In this document: positions 28,501-43,500 of the stretch, in pieces
Layout of the letters: every line of letters starts with the position of its first letter
How positions within the stretch are numbered: the first letter of the stretch is position 1
Assembly: GCA_007449985.2 (NCBI GenBank)
Contig: VIIQ02000039.1
Location: 186,001 to 250,000, forward strand
DNA from: Desmodesmus armatus
Taxonomy: Eukaryota > Chlorophyta > Chlorophyceae > Sphaeropleales > Scenedesmaceae
Direction: 5' to 3'
Length of the DNA: 64,000 nt
Translations under genes and position numbers: made by a program
The notes under the pieces: model-generated
The model's database searches: none
What the model was told of the DNA's origin: nothing
What the model saw: the letters and a program-made list of their open reading frames with translations, nothing else

Positions 28501-31500
28501 GTGATGTCAGGGTGTGCTATCAGTTGCTAGCCAGACTTGCTGCCTAGCAACTGCAAGCACATTTCAAGCGCATGACAAATGCAGTACACTGTGCTGGCTT
28601 GCTGACCTCAACCCTCTGCTTCTACGGCCGTCTGCAGGACCATTGCTGATTATGAGGAGCCCACAATCAATGTGACAGTCCCAGCAGCAACAGCAGAGCA
28701 GTCTGGCAACACCTCTGCTGTTGTCAGCAGCCAGTCCGACACAGCTGAAGTAGTGCTGGCTGACCGCACTGCCGCCATGGACCTGTTCTTTACTGCTGCC
28801 CCACTCCAACCAGCAGAGGCCGGTGAGTAATTTGGTGCAACCGTCACCGCTGACTGCAGTGCTTTTTCCACAGCATCTTTGACTGACTCAGCTTGTTCCT
28901 TCAAAACCAGCTTCAGCACATAGTAATGGCAGCGGATGCATGACGAGGTTCTTGCTGCTCACGCGCGCTCTTCCGTATGTCTTGCAGGAGAGGTTGTCAC
29001 CAGTAGCTTTACTGTGACCAACATTGGCAACCTGAAGCTGCAGGCAGTGACCCTGGTTGTACCTGAGCTGCTTGTTGCCAACATGAGCTGCCAGATCGGC
29101 AGCACTACCTCCTTTGTCAACGGCAGTTCGGTCCTCGGCCCCAAGGCTGTGCTGACATGCACTGCCAGCCACACAGTCACAACCGCTGACATCGAGGCTG
29201 GTGCTGTAGCGCTGAAGGTGGCGGTCACTGCAAGCTCTGCACTATTGGTGCCTCTCAAGAAGGAAGCAACACTTCAGCTTCTTCCCTTGCAGCGCCCTCA
29301 GCTGGGTGTATCCATCACCAACTGCCAGCCACTTGCAACTACGATGCCAGGTAATGTGTGCTTGTGCACCATCATGCGCTCTGGTTCACATGACAGGGTA
29401 ACATGTCTGGCAACCAGCTAACACTTTTCTGGTGCTTGCACTGCAGTACATTTGACTGTTGGGTCAGCACAGGCGGTGCGGGTAGGGCTACTGACTATTC
29501 CTGCCATGTTCATTTTGCTGGTGCTGCTGCAGGCAACGACCTGACATGCACCGTGACACTGTCCAACAGCGGCAATGTTGGGCTCACGGGTGCAACTATC
29601 ACCTCACCTTTCCTGCCAGTGGTGACAGCCTGCCCTGCAGTGACTCTTGAGCCTGGGGAGTCTGCTGCAGGCTGCAGTGTGAGTGTTGCATCCACACCTG
29701 CAGACTTTGAGCAGGGTGGCATGTGGTTCAACGTGACAGCTGACGCGACAAACAGGGCAGATACTGCCGCTGCAGATGCTATTGCGGCCCATGCTGAGCA
29801 CTACCAGGCCTTGGTGCAGTTGCGCAAATTGACAGCAAGCTTTGAGGCCAACCCGATCAGCATCAGCTCTTCAGGTATGTAAGGGTGCACCTGGTTTTGT
29901 TGGGCTGTGCCTGGGATGGTACCTGTGGAACATGTCTGACGCTTGGGGGTCTAGCTAGCTGCAGCATTGCCGTGGAATCTCAGTGCTGACCCACAAGGAA
30001 GACACTCACTGTGGTTGTTTTTTGAACACTGTAAGTCTGTTGACTTCAAGCGGTGAGTGCTGTATTGTTGCTGTACTGTTGCCCATACAGAGACGCCAGT
30101 CGAGCTGACCCTCACAGTAACCAACGCAGGCAATGTGAAGGTTTCAGGTGTAAGTGTGACAAGCGCTGCAGGCCTGACATGCGTGGCTGACGGAGTTTTG
30201 TTTGACCTGGCATTGGGTGCCTCCAACGAGTGCAGGTATGTGATTGCTACCCAGTCTGGCAGGTGTCTGCTTTTGAGCAAATGTAGCGCTGTCGTCTTCC
30301 CACAGTCTGTTATGTTGTACAGCACAAAAACAAGGCATAGCTCTGCAGCACTTGCAACATCTGCTCGTTCTGCTCTCTGACTGAATGTTGTGGAATGCTG
30401 GTGGTGTTTGCGCATATTGCAGCAAAACCCTGAGCCTGACCCAGGCCCAGTTTGAGGCACATGACTGGACCTATACAGCAAGCATCACCACAAACGACAA
30501 CCTGACAGAGGCAGTGACAGTCCCCAGTGTAACACTCACTGTCCAGCATGCACCCAAGCTGCAGCTGACCCTGGACAACTCCTCCTGCACTTTCAACAAT
30601 GCTGATGGTGAGGTTGGATTGGCTGCGTGGAGCTTTTGCTTGTTTGTCGGCCTGAAAACCCCCACCCTCTCCCCAGGCTTTTTGACTGCTGTAGTTATGC
30701 ACACTATCAGGCCTACATGTGCACGCTCACGCCCAAGTTGATTGTCAGGTTTAGCCATGCTGGTCAACAGTTTCATGGTGCTGCCCGTCACAAGTAACAG
30801 TGTGTGTGCTTGTGCAGGTGCTGTGCTGACATGTGCGCTGCTGGTAGACAACACCGGCAATGTTGGCCTTACGGACTTCCAGCTGCTGTCTGGTGCCATC
30901 AACTGCACCAGCACAAACCCAGTGGCCTCGTTGGCCCCTGGCCAGTCAGCCGTATGCATTGTGCAAACCACTGTGGATGATGCAGAGGCGGTTGACACTG
31001 GAGGCATTTTTGCTGTGGACTACTCCAACTACACAGTGTCTGCCAAGGGCTTGGTGCCAGTTGTGGCAGTTAGCACACCACTGTCAAGCAGTGTCAGGCT
31101 GTCTGGGGTGTCAGGCTGGACCGCTCCTGTCTATCATGCTGCACTGGAGGCTACCATTGACCCTGCAACTTGCACGATGCCAATCAAAGCAGGTGTGGCT
31201 GAGAAGCTGCTTTCTTTGATGGACGTGAGGGCAGCGCAAACTCGCACTCCTAAGTCAGCTTTGTTTGCATATGTGTGCTCTGATGCATGTCTGACACGGG
31301 TGTGTTGCCTCATGAGCCTTGATCCTGAATAACATTGTACATACTGTGCAGGGGAGGAGCTGGCTTGTGTCCTATCCGTCAACAACACCGGCACAGTGGA
31401 TTTGGAAGGCCCGCACGTGAACAACGCTGCATGTGTCAGCTTGCCTGCCCTTGCTATTGGGGAGTCTGCCAACTGCACAGTCACACTGACAGCCCAGCAG

Positions 31501-34500
31501 GCTGATTTTGATGCATGGGATGCGGCTTACACAGCTGCTGGCACCAACAATGCACCGCTGGTGCTCACTGTAACAGTCAGTGGCACACCAGTTGCTAACA
31601 AAACACGAACAGGTGCAACTGGCACTGCCAGTGTGAGTGTGCCTCTGGTGTCAGCACCAGACCTCACTGTGGTGTCCACGGCCGCCAATGTGTCAGCCGA
31701 GGATGACGTCAGGGCAGGTAGGTACTTCAAGTTGGCAGCAGCAGGTATGCTTTTGTCATCTGTGTACCTGTTGCTTCTGTGATGAGCACTGATGCTGGCA
31801 GACTTGCCTGTGCCAACCCAACAACTTGCTGCATGTGTTTGCATGCTGCAGGGACGTTTGTGCAACACAGCTTCACAATCAAGAGCAGCGGCAATGTGGC
31901 ACTGAGGGGCTTGGCGTTCGAGGCCCCGTCTCTGTCTGGCATCACCTGCACACCACCTCTGACAGCTGGCTTGGCACCTAACAGCGCCACTTCATGCCAG
32001 GGTGTCCATGAAGTGACACAGGCTGAGGTGGAGGCTGGTGTCAGTCAGCTGTCAGTTCTTGTCAACACAGTCAATGTGGTGCCGGCTACTGACAGCAGCT
32101 TCAGCGAGGGAATCCAGTTGGTGCCTGTGGTCCCAGTGGCTGTTGCATCCTTCTCAGTTGGTTTTGAGACAACCTGTGCCTCCCCATCAAGAGCACGTGA
32201 GCGACACAGCATCACGTTCAGCATGCTGAGATCTGCCAGACACTTGTGCCATTGCTTGAGAGACATGCGGCAACCTAATGGCGTGTGGCTTCATACAAGC
32301 CAGGTGTTGAATGTGCAGCGGTTCCTGCATGCCGCACACCTGCTTCTTTCTTGTACCAACCAACCACAAGAGGCCACAACAACAAAGGATAAATCACTGC
32401 ATCACCACTCTCCATGTGCTGCTGTGTTCTCGTAGCTGAGCTGGCATCTTGCAATGTGGTGCTGGTTAACAACGGCACTCTGCTCCTGCATGGTGTGAAC
32501 CTGGGCACTGCTGAGTGCACTGCTGTCCTTGAGCCTTTGGAGCCTGGAGCGACAGTTATATGCAAGGTGGGCGTTCTTCAATCTCTGTGCTCTGCGCAAC
32601 CGCCGGACGGTCCAAGTGCTTGCAAAAGTGCTGTTGGTGTTGGAGTGCACAGCATACATTATTGTAGTGCACAGCAGAATCATGGAAGCTACTGTTTTGC
32701 TGCAAATGCACCCGCGTTCTTAATTTGATTGTGGATGCCTTGCACACTGCTTGTGGCTTGCTGCGTTGCAGGTGTCCAAAGCCACAACTCTGGATGACTT
32801 TGATGCTGGCACAGTGCGGCTGTCTGCAACTGCCAGTGCAAGGCCAGGAGGGTCAAGGAATGAGACACTGCTGCAGGACACCGCTCATGTTGATGTGGCG
32901 CTGACCAAGTCACCAGGCATGGCCGTCAGTATTGCACTAGCAAGCGAGCCCCCCAGTATTTACACCTCACCAGGTGCGAGGTGACATAGTTTGCGCAGAT
33001 GGCAGACACCACAATCTGCCAGTCTTGCTGCCTGCCGCACGGTGTGGCTAGCAGGGCCCACTTTGCTGTTGCCATGATGTCCTGTCCAATGCCAGCTTGT
33101 CAACACCACCTTGGCATGTTCAGACTGTGTGACACCAGGCAGAGTCCTGAGGACCCCCAAAAAGACCAGCTAGATCGAATCTGGACCTGATCGACACTTG
33201 CGCTGCATGTCCAACACCTGGTTTGCTGCTGTTGTTGTGCTTTGCTCCTCTGTGCTGCTGCAGGCACTGCTGCGTTTGTCGTGACTGTGGAAAACACGTG
33301 AGCTGGCTGGTTGTGGTCTGCTTGTGGCGCTTGCTTGCTGCATTGCACTTGCAATACATTCTGCACATGCTGTTATGCGGCCGTTTGTGTAGCTTGAGCC
33401 ATGTTGCCTGCTTGCCTTGCACACAACACAGCAACTGTTGCTGCCTGCCAAACCCTGGTTCCCGGCATGCTGGCTGTCTCTGCTGCAACTGTAGGGGCAA
33501 CGTTGTCTTGAGGGACGTTGAGGTCACCAGCACAAAGTTGGCAGACTTGAAGTGTGCCGGCAGCATCAGCAATTCTGTTGCGGCGCTCAACCCTGGCAAC
33601 CTGACATGCATTGGCAGCTACAATGTTTCCCAAGAGGACCTTGAGACTGGCAAACTGACCTTCACCGCCCAGGCAACCTCCATCACTCTAGACACTGCCA
33701 ATTCTGCGGTGGGGGCTGTTGCTGAGACCCCTGTGGTGCTGACCATGGCTGCACAGCCTCAGCTGGTGCTGGATGTGGTGGCAAGCAGCTGTGTGGTGCT
33801 CAATGGGACAGGTACATAGACCTGCAGGCTGCTTGCAGGAGTGCATACGACATACAGTATCAGTACTTGGACCTCTTCATTCACTTGCTCTTTTACCGTT
33901 TGGCTGCACGCTCTTTGTCTACATATATCACCACACAGGCTGCACATGTATCACTGTATGCACTTGTAGCATTCCTGGCTTGTCCTGCAAGTCAGCTGGT
34001 GACGGATCAGGCTAGGTAGACAATTGAGTAGATTGCGTGCACCTACTTGGCGGCGTTGTGTGACACTGATGCCACAGGTGCAAATGCCCAGGATTCAGTC
34101 AGGTGTGTGGTGCACATCAGCAACACGGGGAATGTCAGGCTGACAAGCCTCAACGTTCAAGATGTGGACGCTGGTTGCGCTCAGGGTACCAGTACCCTGG
34201 GTGTCGGTGGGCACATCAACTGCACTGCCACACGGTAAGATCCTGCACTTGGACTTGCCGCTGCTTTGACTGCCTGAAACAGACGATAGCAAGTGTGATT
34301 GGATATGTACAGGACACAACAGATGCCGAGTTCACAGACATGCTGCATGCCCTTCTGCTGGTGGTGACTGCATTCGTACATCTGCGCAACCGTTGCACAG
34401 CCCCATCTGCATGCTTGGGGGCGCCAAGCGGCGTGCATCAGCCTGTGTTAGTCAAACATATGCGTTCAACGATGACAACATGCACTGCTCTGAGCTCATT

Positions 34501-37500
34501 GCACGTGGCGTTCCACCTGATCTTTCTGTGTGCCTGTGGTCTGCAGGCCCATTGCTGAATATGAGGAACCCACAATCAACGTGACGGTCCCGGCAGCAAC
34601 AGCAGAGCAGTTCGGCAACACCTCTGTAATTGTCAGCAGCCAGCCCGACACTGCTGAAGTGGTGCTGGCTGACCGCACCGCTTTGCTGGACCTGACTTTC
34701 AGTGCTGGCCCACTCCAACCTGCAGTGGCCGGTACGCACATGTGGCAGCCATTACACCAGCTGGACTGTGTGTTGAACTATTTTGTTATTGTGCCGAGGT
34801 TGGGACGCTGTCCCCAATTACTGCACTGTGCTGTACTGTTGTTGCAGAGGCAGCGCATCCTAGCAACACCCGGCACTGTCAGCCAACACTATCCTCAGTC
34901 TCAGCAGTGGCAGCAAATCAGCCAAGTTGTACAACGTTTTGACCGTATCTGCTTTTCTTCCTGCACTGCAGGGGAGGTTGTTGCAGCAACTATCAATGTG
35001 ATCAACACAGGCAACCTGAAGCTGCAAGCAGTGACCCTGGTTGTACCTGAGCTGTTGGCTGCCAACATGAGCTGCAAGATCGGTACCACTACCTCTTTTG
35101 TCAACGGCACTTCAGTGCTGGCCCCCAAAGCTGTGCTGGCATGCACTGCCAGCCACACAGTGACAACCGCCGACATCGAGGCTGGGGCTGTGGAGCTGAA
35201 GGTGGTCGTCACAGCCAACTCGGTGCTACAGGCGCCTTTCAGTCGGGACGCAAGCCTGCAGCTTGTACCCTCGCAGTTCCCCAAGTTTGATGTAACCCTT
35301 GCCAACTGTCAGCTACTCACGCCTGAGATGCCAGGTACAGTGACGTCACTGCACCATCAAGCAGCCTTGTGCGATGCATACTATGGAATCGACCGCCCCT
35401 GACGGCTTGTCACGGCTTGGAACCAAACTGTCCGTGTGGCTTCAGCTGCCAATGGCTGGTCAGCCCACAACCTCGCTTTGTTTACCTTCCGTTTCTGCTG
35501 CTCCTCTTTGCAAACACAAGCTTTGACAGTACTTGCGATGTGCTGGTGCTGTTGCAGGGAGCGAGCTGACATGTTCTGTCACACTCTCCAACAGCGGCAA
35601 TGTTGGGCTCACGGGCGCCATCATTTCTCCCACAGCGCCAGCAGCTTGCCCTGCAGTGGTTCTCGAGCCTGGGCAGTCTACTGCAGGCTGCAGTGTAAGC
35701 GTGGCATCCACGCTTGACGATTATGAGCAGGGTGGTATGTGGCTGAATGTGACAGCCGAGGCGACAAACAGGGCTGACACTGCGGCTGCAGCTATTTCCG
35801 CACATACTGAGCACTACCAGGCCTTGGTCCAGCTGCGCAAGCTGACGGCGACCTTTGCTGCCGAACCTGTCAATATCAGTTCTGCAGGTATGTGACCGTC
35901 AGCGGCAATAAAATGGGGCTTGGGAAGACAAGGGTGGAGCTTTGTGGTGGCAGGTGCTGGGCATTGCCGTAATATGTAGGGTAGACTTGGAGTGCAATCA
36001 TCAGCCAAGAATCTATGCAGCACTGGCCATGCTGTGCGTGTTGGACAGCTTGAGTGTGTGAAAATGTGCATGGTTTACACGGCTGTGAATTGAAATGCGC
36101 TTGTGCTGAAAGGTGCTGTACTGCTCCTGCCAACCTGCTGCACTCATGTTGCTGCAGAGACGCCAGTCACACTGACCCTCACAGTGACCAATGCAGGCAA
36201 CATGAAGGTTTCAGGTGTAGACATGACAAGTGCAGGCCTGACATGCATGGCTGACGGAGCTGCATTTGATCTGGCAGTGGGTGCCTCCAAAACGTGCAGG
36301 TACGTTGCATTTCCCTGCTGCTGAGACTGAGTCTGGTGCCAGGTGGACACCAGCCTGCGGCCTGTTGTGCTCGCCTCAATGTGCATCGTCAAACCTGCAC
36401 GCCACAGAGGCCCATCTGTGCAGAGTGAGCTGATTGGAGCATGCATGTGCTTCGTTCTGCTCCCTCATGTCACGTGCCAAACTGTGACTTTTGCCCTGTG
36501 CGCAGCAAAACCCTGAGCCTTACCCAGGAGCAGTTTGAGGCACAGGACCGAATCTACACAGCAAGCATCACCACAGCGGACACCCTGACAGAGGCTGTGA
36601 CAGTCCCCGACGTGATGCTTACTGTGGAGCATGCTCCCAAGCTGCAGTTGACCCTGGACAATTCCTCCTGTAGCTTCAATGCCGCTGGTGAGGCTTGAAC
36701 CATGTGTACCTGATTTTGCCGCAATGCTGACTTTTGCGCTCACTATTTGACCTTTCCCTAAGTTCCGGCTGCGATGTAAATAGCCTGTCTGTGCCACGTG
36801 TGAGCATGCTGTCAATCAGTGTGGCTGGTGTGTCTGAAACAGTGCTGCTCTTGCATGTCACATTTGTGTGTGCTTGTGCAGGTGCCATGCTGACATGCGC
36901 CCTACTGGTCGAAAACACTGGAAATGTCGGCATCACGGACTTCAATCTCCCTGTTGGTGCCGTCAACTGCACCAGCGCGGAACCAGTCCATGCCTTGGCT
37001 CCAAAGGATTCAGCTATATGCATCGTGCAGGCAGCTGTGACTGACATAACCGTGGTTGAAACAGGAGGCAACGTGCCGCTGGACTACTCCGGTTACACAG
37101 TGTCTGCAAAAGGCAGGGTTCCAACTGTGGCAGTCAATGCACCGCTCACTGACAGTGTGATACTGTCTGGGGTGGCGGGTTGGACAGCCCCAGTCTATCA
37201 TGCTGTCATGGAGCTGACCATTGACAATGCGACCTGCACAGTGCCAGACCAAGCAGGTGCGCAGACAATGCATCCTGGCCAGGCACTTGCTATTTGATTG
37301 ATGTCAGCCGTGTGCATTGACCTATGCACAGTGATGGGCCTTTTGGACGCCTTTAGTGACACCACACCACCTTTAGTGACGCCACACCACTCATGTCATC
37401 TGCAAAGGTTAGGGAAGCTCTCACAGCACATTTTGATGTTCTACACCTTCATGACGACTGACATTTCTGGCTTCTCTCCAACTTGCAGGCGGTGCTAGCA

Positions 37501-40500
37501 GCTGCATCGTCACAGTCAGCAACACAGGGAACGCCACATTGCTGTCTGTCACCGTCGCGGGCCAGCCAGCAGAATGTGCTGCCAAGTTGGTGCCAGGAGC
37601 AGCTGTCAACTGCACAGCCACTCGTCACATTGACCAGCAAGCTTTTGACACATGGGATGAGACAGAGCAGGCTGTGGAGCTCGTTGCAACGGTGACAGCT
37701 GCCACTGGCCCTTACAGTGACGTGACGTCAATCAGCGGCAGTGTCAGTACGGCGCTGGTGCTGACATCCACGCAGAGTGTGACCACCAGTGCCTCAGTCG
37801 CACCGTCAGCAATTGCGGCAGCAGGTGCGCATGAAAGGGTGCCCTACACCAGTACGGGCAGCTGTTGCAACCTGCCATTTGAAAGGAGTCTTCTGAAAAT
37901 GACGCTTTCCAGCATGCATGTATCTGTGATGCCAGCAGCTTTGAGGCATCAAACCTTGGCTAGCCCTTGGATATCGCATGTGGTGTGTATCCAGGGGTCG
38001 AGAACATGCTGCAAATGCAGTCACGCTTGCGACATGTGATCAGGGTGTATGTTGCAGGTGTCAATGTGACTCACACTGTCACAATCACCAACGACGGCAA
38101 CGTGGCACTCAGAAGCTTCGACCTCACAGCTGGGGGCAACCCTGCAAGCATCACATGCAACCTACCTGGCTCAGGGCGGTTGGAGGTTGATGCTGTTGTG
38201 ACATGCCAGGTCGTGTATGAGGTTGACCAGGCTGCAATGGAGCTGGGCACTATCACCCATGGTGCCCAAGTTTTGGCATCTCCTGCGGCGAAGTCAGAAA
38301 CCTCCTTCTTGAAGCCCCTGCAGCTGGCAGCAGTGACTGCAACCGCATCGCCATCGTTGTCAGTCATGATCAACACGGCAAGCTGCGCAGTGCCACAGTT
38401 TGCAGGTGAGCAGCACATGACGGCAAGTAGAGAACACTTACTGCTTGCACACACCATGGGCAGGCAGCAACTTCAATAGTATTATTTGTCCAAAAGGGGC
38501 CAAAACCTGGAGCACAACAGCCAGTGCAAGGCGTCAGTAGTGCCCTTGAACTGCACCTGGCGGCCAAAGCATGCTGGTGTTTTTGAGTTGTCTGTAGTCT
38601 CACGTCAGCCGCTGCTGTGCTATGTTGCAGGCACCAACCTGGAGTGTCAAGATGCTGTGGTGGTTGAGAACACTGGCAACCGCCGCCTGACTGGCATCAC
38701 AATCATCGGCAGTGCAACATGCCAGATGCAGGATGGCTACGTGTTGGAGCCGTCCCAGCAATTCAAGTGCTCGGTAAGTGATGTTGGACTGGTACTCACG
38801 CCATTAGGAGGCACTTATGTGCACTGCAGGTAGCTATGAATCTTTGGGTTCCAATGCCGTGAACCTCTCTGTGTCTTGCCACTCAGACAAACCGTTGAGT
38901 GGGAACAAATCAGGAATTGACTTGTTTGGGGCTGTGGTTGCAGGTGACATACCCTACAGAGCAGAATGACTTTGAGAGTGGCAGTATCTCCCTCTCAGCC
39001 ACTGCTGCAGCGTCCACGGTCAACACCAGTGCAGGAGCCTTGAGCATGTCTGGCCAGGCAACAGTTACTTTGGAACAAACCAAGGATCTGCAAGTGACAC
39101 TGCAGGCTGATAACGCCACCAGGATCAACAGCGCAGGTAAACATGCAGTCATTGCTCACATAACAGGGATGATGCCACCCTTGCATGAATACAACCCCAC
39201 CCCTTTTGGGGTGGGTTCGGCGCTGATGGACTGCTGAAAGGCTCTTTTGCATCTACATGCAATGTCTGTGAGTTCAGCCCATGTTTGTGGCTTGCTTCAT
39301 TCTCTGCTGCACACATGCGGGCCCTGTGGACATGACATGTTCCAATGTTGCTGCAGATCAAGTGCTCACTGCGACAGTCAAAGCTGAGAACAAGTAAGCA
39401 GGCTGTGATCTGTGTTTGCAGCACGGGCTCCTCGTGAAAGACACATGGGCAAGATAGATGGGGTTGTGCGATGCTGTTCTTGCCGTTGCAAGCTCACCCG
39501 TCCGCCGCTAAATCCTGGTATGCCTGCACACTTGTCTTGCTGTGTTGCAGGGGCAACATGTTGTTGAGCAACGTGGTGTTGAGCAGCTCTATCCTCACAC
39601 TCACCAACTGCTCTTCTCAAACCACACTGGCTGTTGGTGCTTCAGTCAGCTGCCTGGGCACCTACAGAGTCCAGCAGGCAGACATTGAGGCAGGAAAGGT
39701 CACTGTCACAGCCAGCGGTAGCTCCCCTACGTTGCCACAGTCGGCCCAGGTTGTAGCCACAGCACCTTGGGAGGTACCTGTTGATGCCAACCCGCAGTTG
39801 AATGTTGACATCGTGGGGGATGAGTGCACACAGTCCAACACAAGTAAGTTGCAACCCTTGCTGAAATGTGCAGCCAGTTCCAAGTGAAGATGCACATGAA
39901 CATTGACAACCACACAGTGTGTTGACTTTTTGTTATCAGCCGATGCAGTCCACGCACCAAAATTGTGAAGCTCTGCAGGGTGATTGCAACGCAAGAAGGC
40001 CACACCAGCGGCACCATCTACCCGCCAAATGCTGTCTCACGGAACCCACACACTGCTTTGTTGATGCCTGCAGCCAAGCGTGTAAGCTGTCCAGTTTCTG
40101 TCACCAACAACGGCAACCTTGAGCTGAAAGAGATCGTCCTTGTGGGTGACACCAACACAGTGGTGGACAGCAACTGCGTGAAGGCGTTCCTTGCACCTGG
40201 TGACAGCTACGCCTGCTCAGTCACAAGGCAAGTATGCTGCTGTGGCACGATTACTGGTTCCATATGTGATGGTCACAATCTCATCTAGGCTTTTTCGCAG
40301 CCCCAGCACAATATGATGGTTACAGCAGCTGTGCAGTTGGTCCTAGTTGCAGTCACGTCTTGGACTTTGAAGTGGTGTTTGGCGCCCCCATTGGCTGCAC
40401 TGACCATGCCAATGAATGCCGTGCCTTCTTTCTGCAGGTCTCTGGTGCAAGATGATATGGAGGCTGGTACAGTGAGCCTGCAAGTGGTGTCCTCCACAGC

Positions 40501-43500
40501 TATGTTGACCGGCAGCAAGGGAAGCATCAATGGCAGCACAGATCATGTGGAAGTGGCAGTGGATGGCAGGTCCCCTGCAATGGACATAAGCCTGACAGTA
40601 ACACCCGTCACAGTCCACAATGCAGGTGCGCTGCAACTCACACATGCCGCTCTGTACAGCCATGTATGCACACCAGACATGTGCAGCATCTTCAAGCCGT
40701 TGAACACATATTTCGTAATGGCTGCAACGTGCGAGTGCTGCCACTGTGCTTTTCGCCAGTGTACCAACTGGACCAAACAGGGGATGGATTCCTCAACATT
40801 CCCGCATGGCTTCTTTGAACCTCTGCAGGAGATGTTGTGCAATTCACCATTGCTGGCACCAACATTGGTTCTCTGCGCATCCGAGGGCTCTCCTTGCAAG
40901 TGTCTGGCGCTCCCATCACACCCACCACTTTCAGTTGTGAGGTCGCGGGCACCACGTACAACTCCATGGACCTACCCAACCTGGCACAAGCTGTCATTGA
41001 GCCTGGCCAGGGTGCATCCTGCTCTGGCACCTACATCATCACAACTGCTGATATCGAGGCAGGAGTACGCAGCCTGGAGGTTACTGTCAGTGGGACGACA
41101 GCTGCTGGTGACGTCATTGATACCTCACAGACTGTGGTGGTGACACCTGTGAGACGCCCTGTCCTGGAGGCTGATGTTGCTGTGGAGCTGTGCAGTAATG
41201 CAACATCTGCAGGTAAGCCCTATCTTCAGATGATGCCGCCTACATGATCAGCTGGATATTCCATGAGGACAGGTTTTTGCCAAGCACAGTCATGTAACAC
41301 ATGCTGCAAAACATGTCGCATGTACAGTACAGCTTGACGCATCTTATCCAAACTATGTCGCAATTTGTTGCTTGCAGGTTCTACACAGAGCTGCCCCATC
41401 AGAGTCAAGAACTCAGGTATGTAGTTATCCATGTGCTTCCACCCAGCTTACCCGCCAGTGGGGGATGGCAAGCATGCTACACCATGTCCTTTGGTGACAC
41501 CTTGACTTGCAGCGCCGAAGAGTCAAAGGGAGTTACTCAAGGAGTCCACAGGCAATGTAAAGTCCTCTGCCGGAACCTCACTCGGTTGCCACGTAGTGTG
41601 CCCCTCTCAACCACTGTTGTCCTGGTGCTTGCAGGCAATGTGGGTTTGAGCGACATCACTGTGCTAAGCCCCCTGTTGCCCGACGGCAGCTGCACCATCT
41701 CACTCCTGCTGCCCAGTCAGCAGACCATGGACTGTATCACATCGATGAACCTTACTGCAGAAGACTTCATGCGCACCTACATCTTCATCCCAGGCAATGC
41801 CACTGCATCAGCAGTAGCCGATGCTCCCCCTGCAGTCACCTTCAATACCAGAGTCGACTTGCACGTCACGCGCTCTGTGGCAGTCGAAGTGAAACCTATC
41901 TTCAAGATGCCAAGTAAGCCTCAAGGATCATACCCACGCGCGCTGTGGCTTGATGTTCAAGCTTCCAGCGCCAGCATGTATGGTGTGAAGTACTACTAGT
42001 AGTACTGCACCCTGCTTCTACAAGATCGTCGCATCCTCGCAGCTTGTTTGCTTTGCGCACAGTATGATGGCTGACTAATCCTGTGGTGCTGTTTTGTCAA
42101 ATGCTGCAGGCTTTGCTCCTGAGCTACAGCTCATTGTCATGAGCACCAGTAACACCATGGTGCACCGCGCAAACTTCACCCTCGCTATCCAACACGAGGG
42201 CTTACCAGAGGTGCACACAGGGGACATCAGCTGCATCACAACCTCTGGAGCAGAACCCTTCAACCCTTCTAAGCTGACAGTGGTGGCCACAGAGCCCAGT
42301 GTGCTGGATCTGGCACCCCAGCAGGGTTACAACTGCACGTCTGGGGCTGTTTCTTGGCCCACACTCAAGTACCTGCCACCTGGTAACGCTACCTTGAAGC
42401 CTGTGGGCCAGATCGGGGACACTCATGCGACCGTGAGTGCGCCAAACGTGTATGTGACTATTCCAAGGAGCCCACAGATGGTGCTGAGCGTTGACACATT
42501 CAAGTGCCAGCTGAAGGCCCAAGCAGGTAAGCTGCCTGTCTGGCTACTTGTGTTCTCGCCATCTTGGTATTTGGAGTTATCACTTGCTTAGCCTGATGCT
42601 TCTTTGTGCACTTTGACGGTGTGGCGAGCTTGTGCATCAGGCCAAGCCAGCCGTATCTAACTCTGGCACAATGGCACTACTTGCGCTCCCAGAAACAGCC
42701 ACAGCAACCACCTGGTTCAGCTAGCTTGCCTCCCACTGGTTGTTTTGACGGCTCACCCCTTCCTATGCCGTACTTTCAATGCCTCAGGTTTCACCTTCAA
42801 TTGCCTTGGTGCCTTGGTCATCGAAAATGCCGGCAATGTGCCACTTGCATTCGACGGCTTGGAGTCTCTGCAAGCAGTACAAGCAGACGGCAGCCCCTGC
42901 AACTCCACAAGCCTGGCCCCTATCACCAGCATGACCTGTTCCTTTTTGTGGACTGTGAGCCAGCCAGAAGCTGAAGCAGCCAATGGCATCATCAGTTTGG
43001 CAGTTGCTGCCAAGGACGTTGCCGCTGGTGCTGATGGCAACGTGACACACTACAGTGTGGCGGCTTCTCTGGTGATACCACAGCACCCAGCCATGTCAGT
43101 GACATTCGAGCACGTGTCAGATGGACCTCACAACAGCAACGGTAAGAGCATCGTGCAGCCTGTCTGCATTACAGACACACTGAAACTCCAGTCATGACAT
43201 GCATTAGCTCATTGGCTTGCCGCAGTCAACCTCCCCACAACACTGTGTAACGACACCCAAAAGTTTGCTGTTGCGCACTGCTGCCGCAGGCTCTCAGGTC
43301 ACTTTGAGGGGTACAGTCACGAATCTTGGCAACGTCAAGCTGCAGGATCTGCGCATGCGTCCAGTACAGGACATCAACGCGGACCCCACGTGCACTGTTG
43401 GACCAGTCAATGGGGCAGATGCAGTTCCACATGCGGAGGGTGATGCAGTCCCAGTCGGTCATCAGGTCGTGTGCACTGTGATCTATGCCATTGGCCAAGA

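Larger units (their letters stand above)
12267..37256 (+). repeat. Nine-unit (A-I) intron-containing super-repeat, four copies
   Basis: Copies 12267-19203, 19386-25244, 25455-31192 and 31352-37256 have the same nine units in the same order. The 13 shared exons have nearly identical lengths (A 366 each; C 128-131 + 202; D 34 + 311-317; E 151-157 + 185; F 354-363; I 375 each), with the same intron positions and phases. Introns are duplicated too and are recognisably related. More diverged versions of the same cycle flank the array on both sides (4836-12180 and 37489-50730). Confidence 0.92.

Noticed and set aside
37010..37273. Possible independent genes on the minus strand in the super-repeat region (37010-37273 as one example)
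   Set aside because: No conserved domain, and similar antisense ORFs recur in each super-repeat copy, as expected from mirrored coding sequence.
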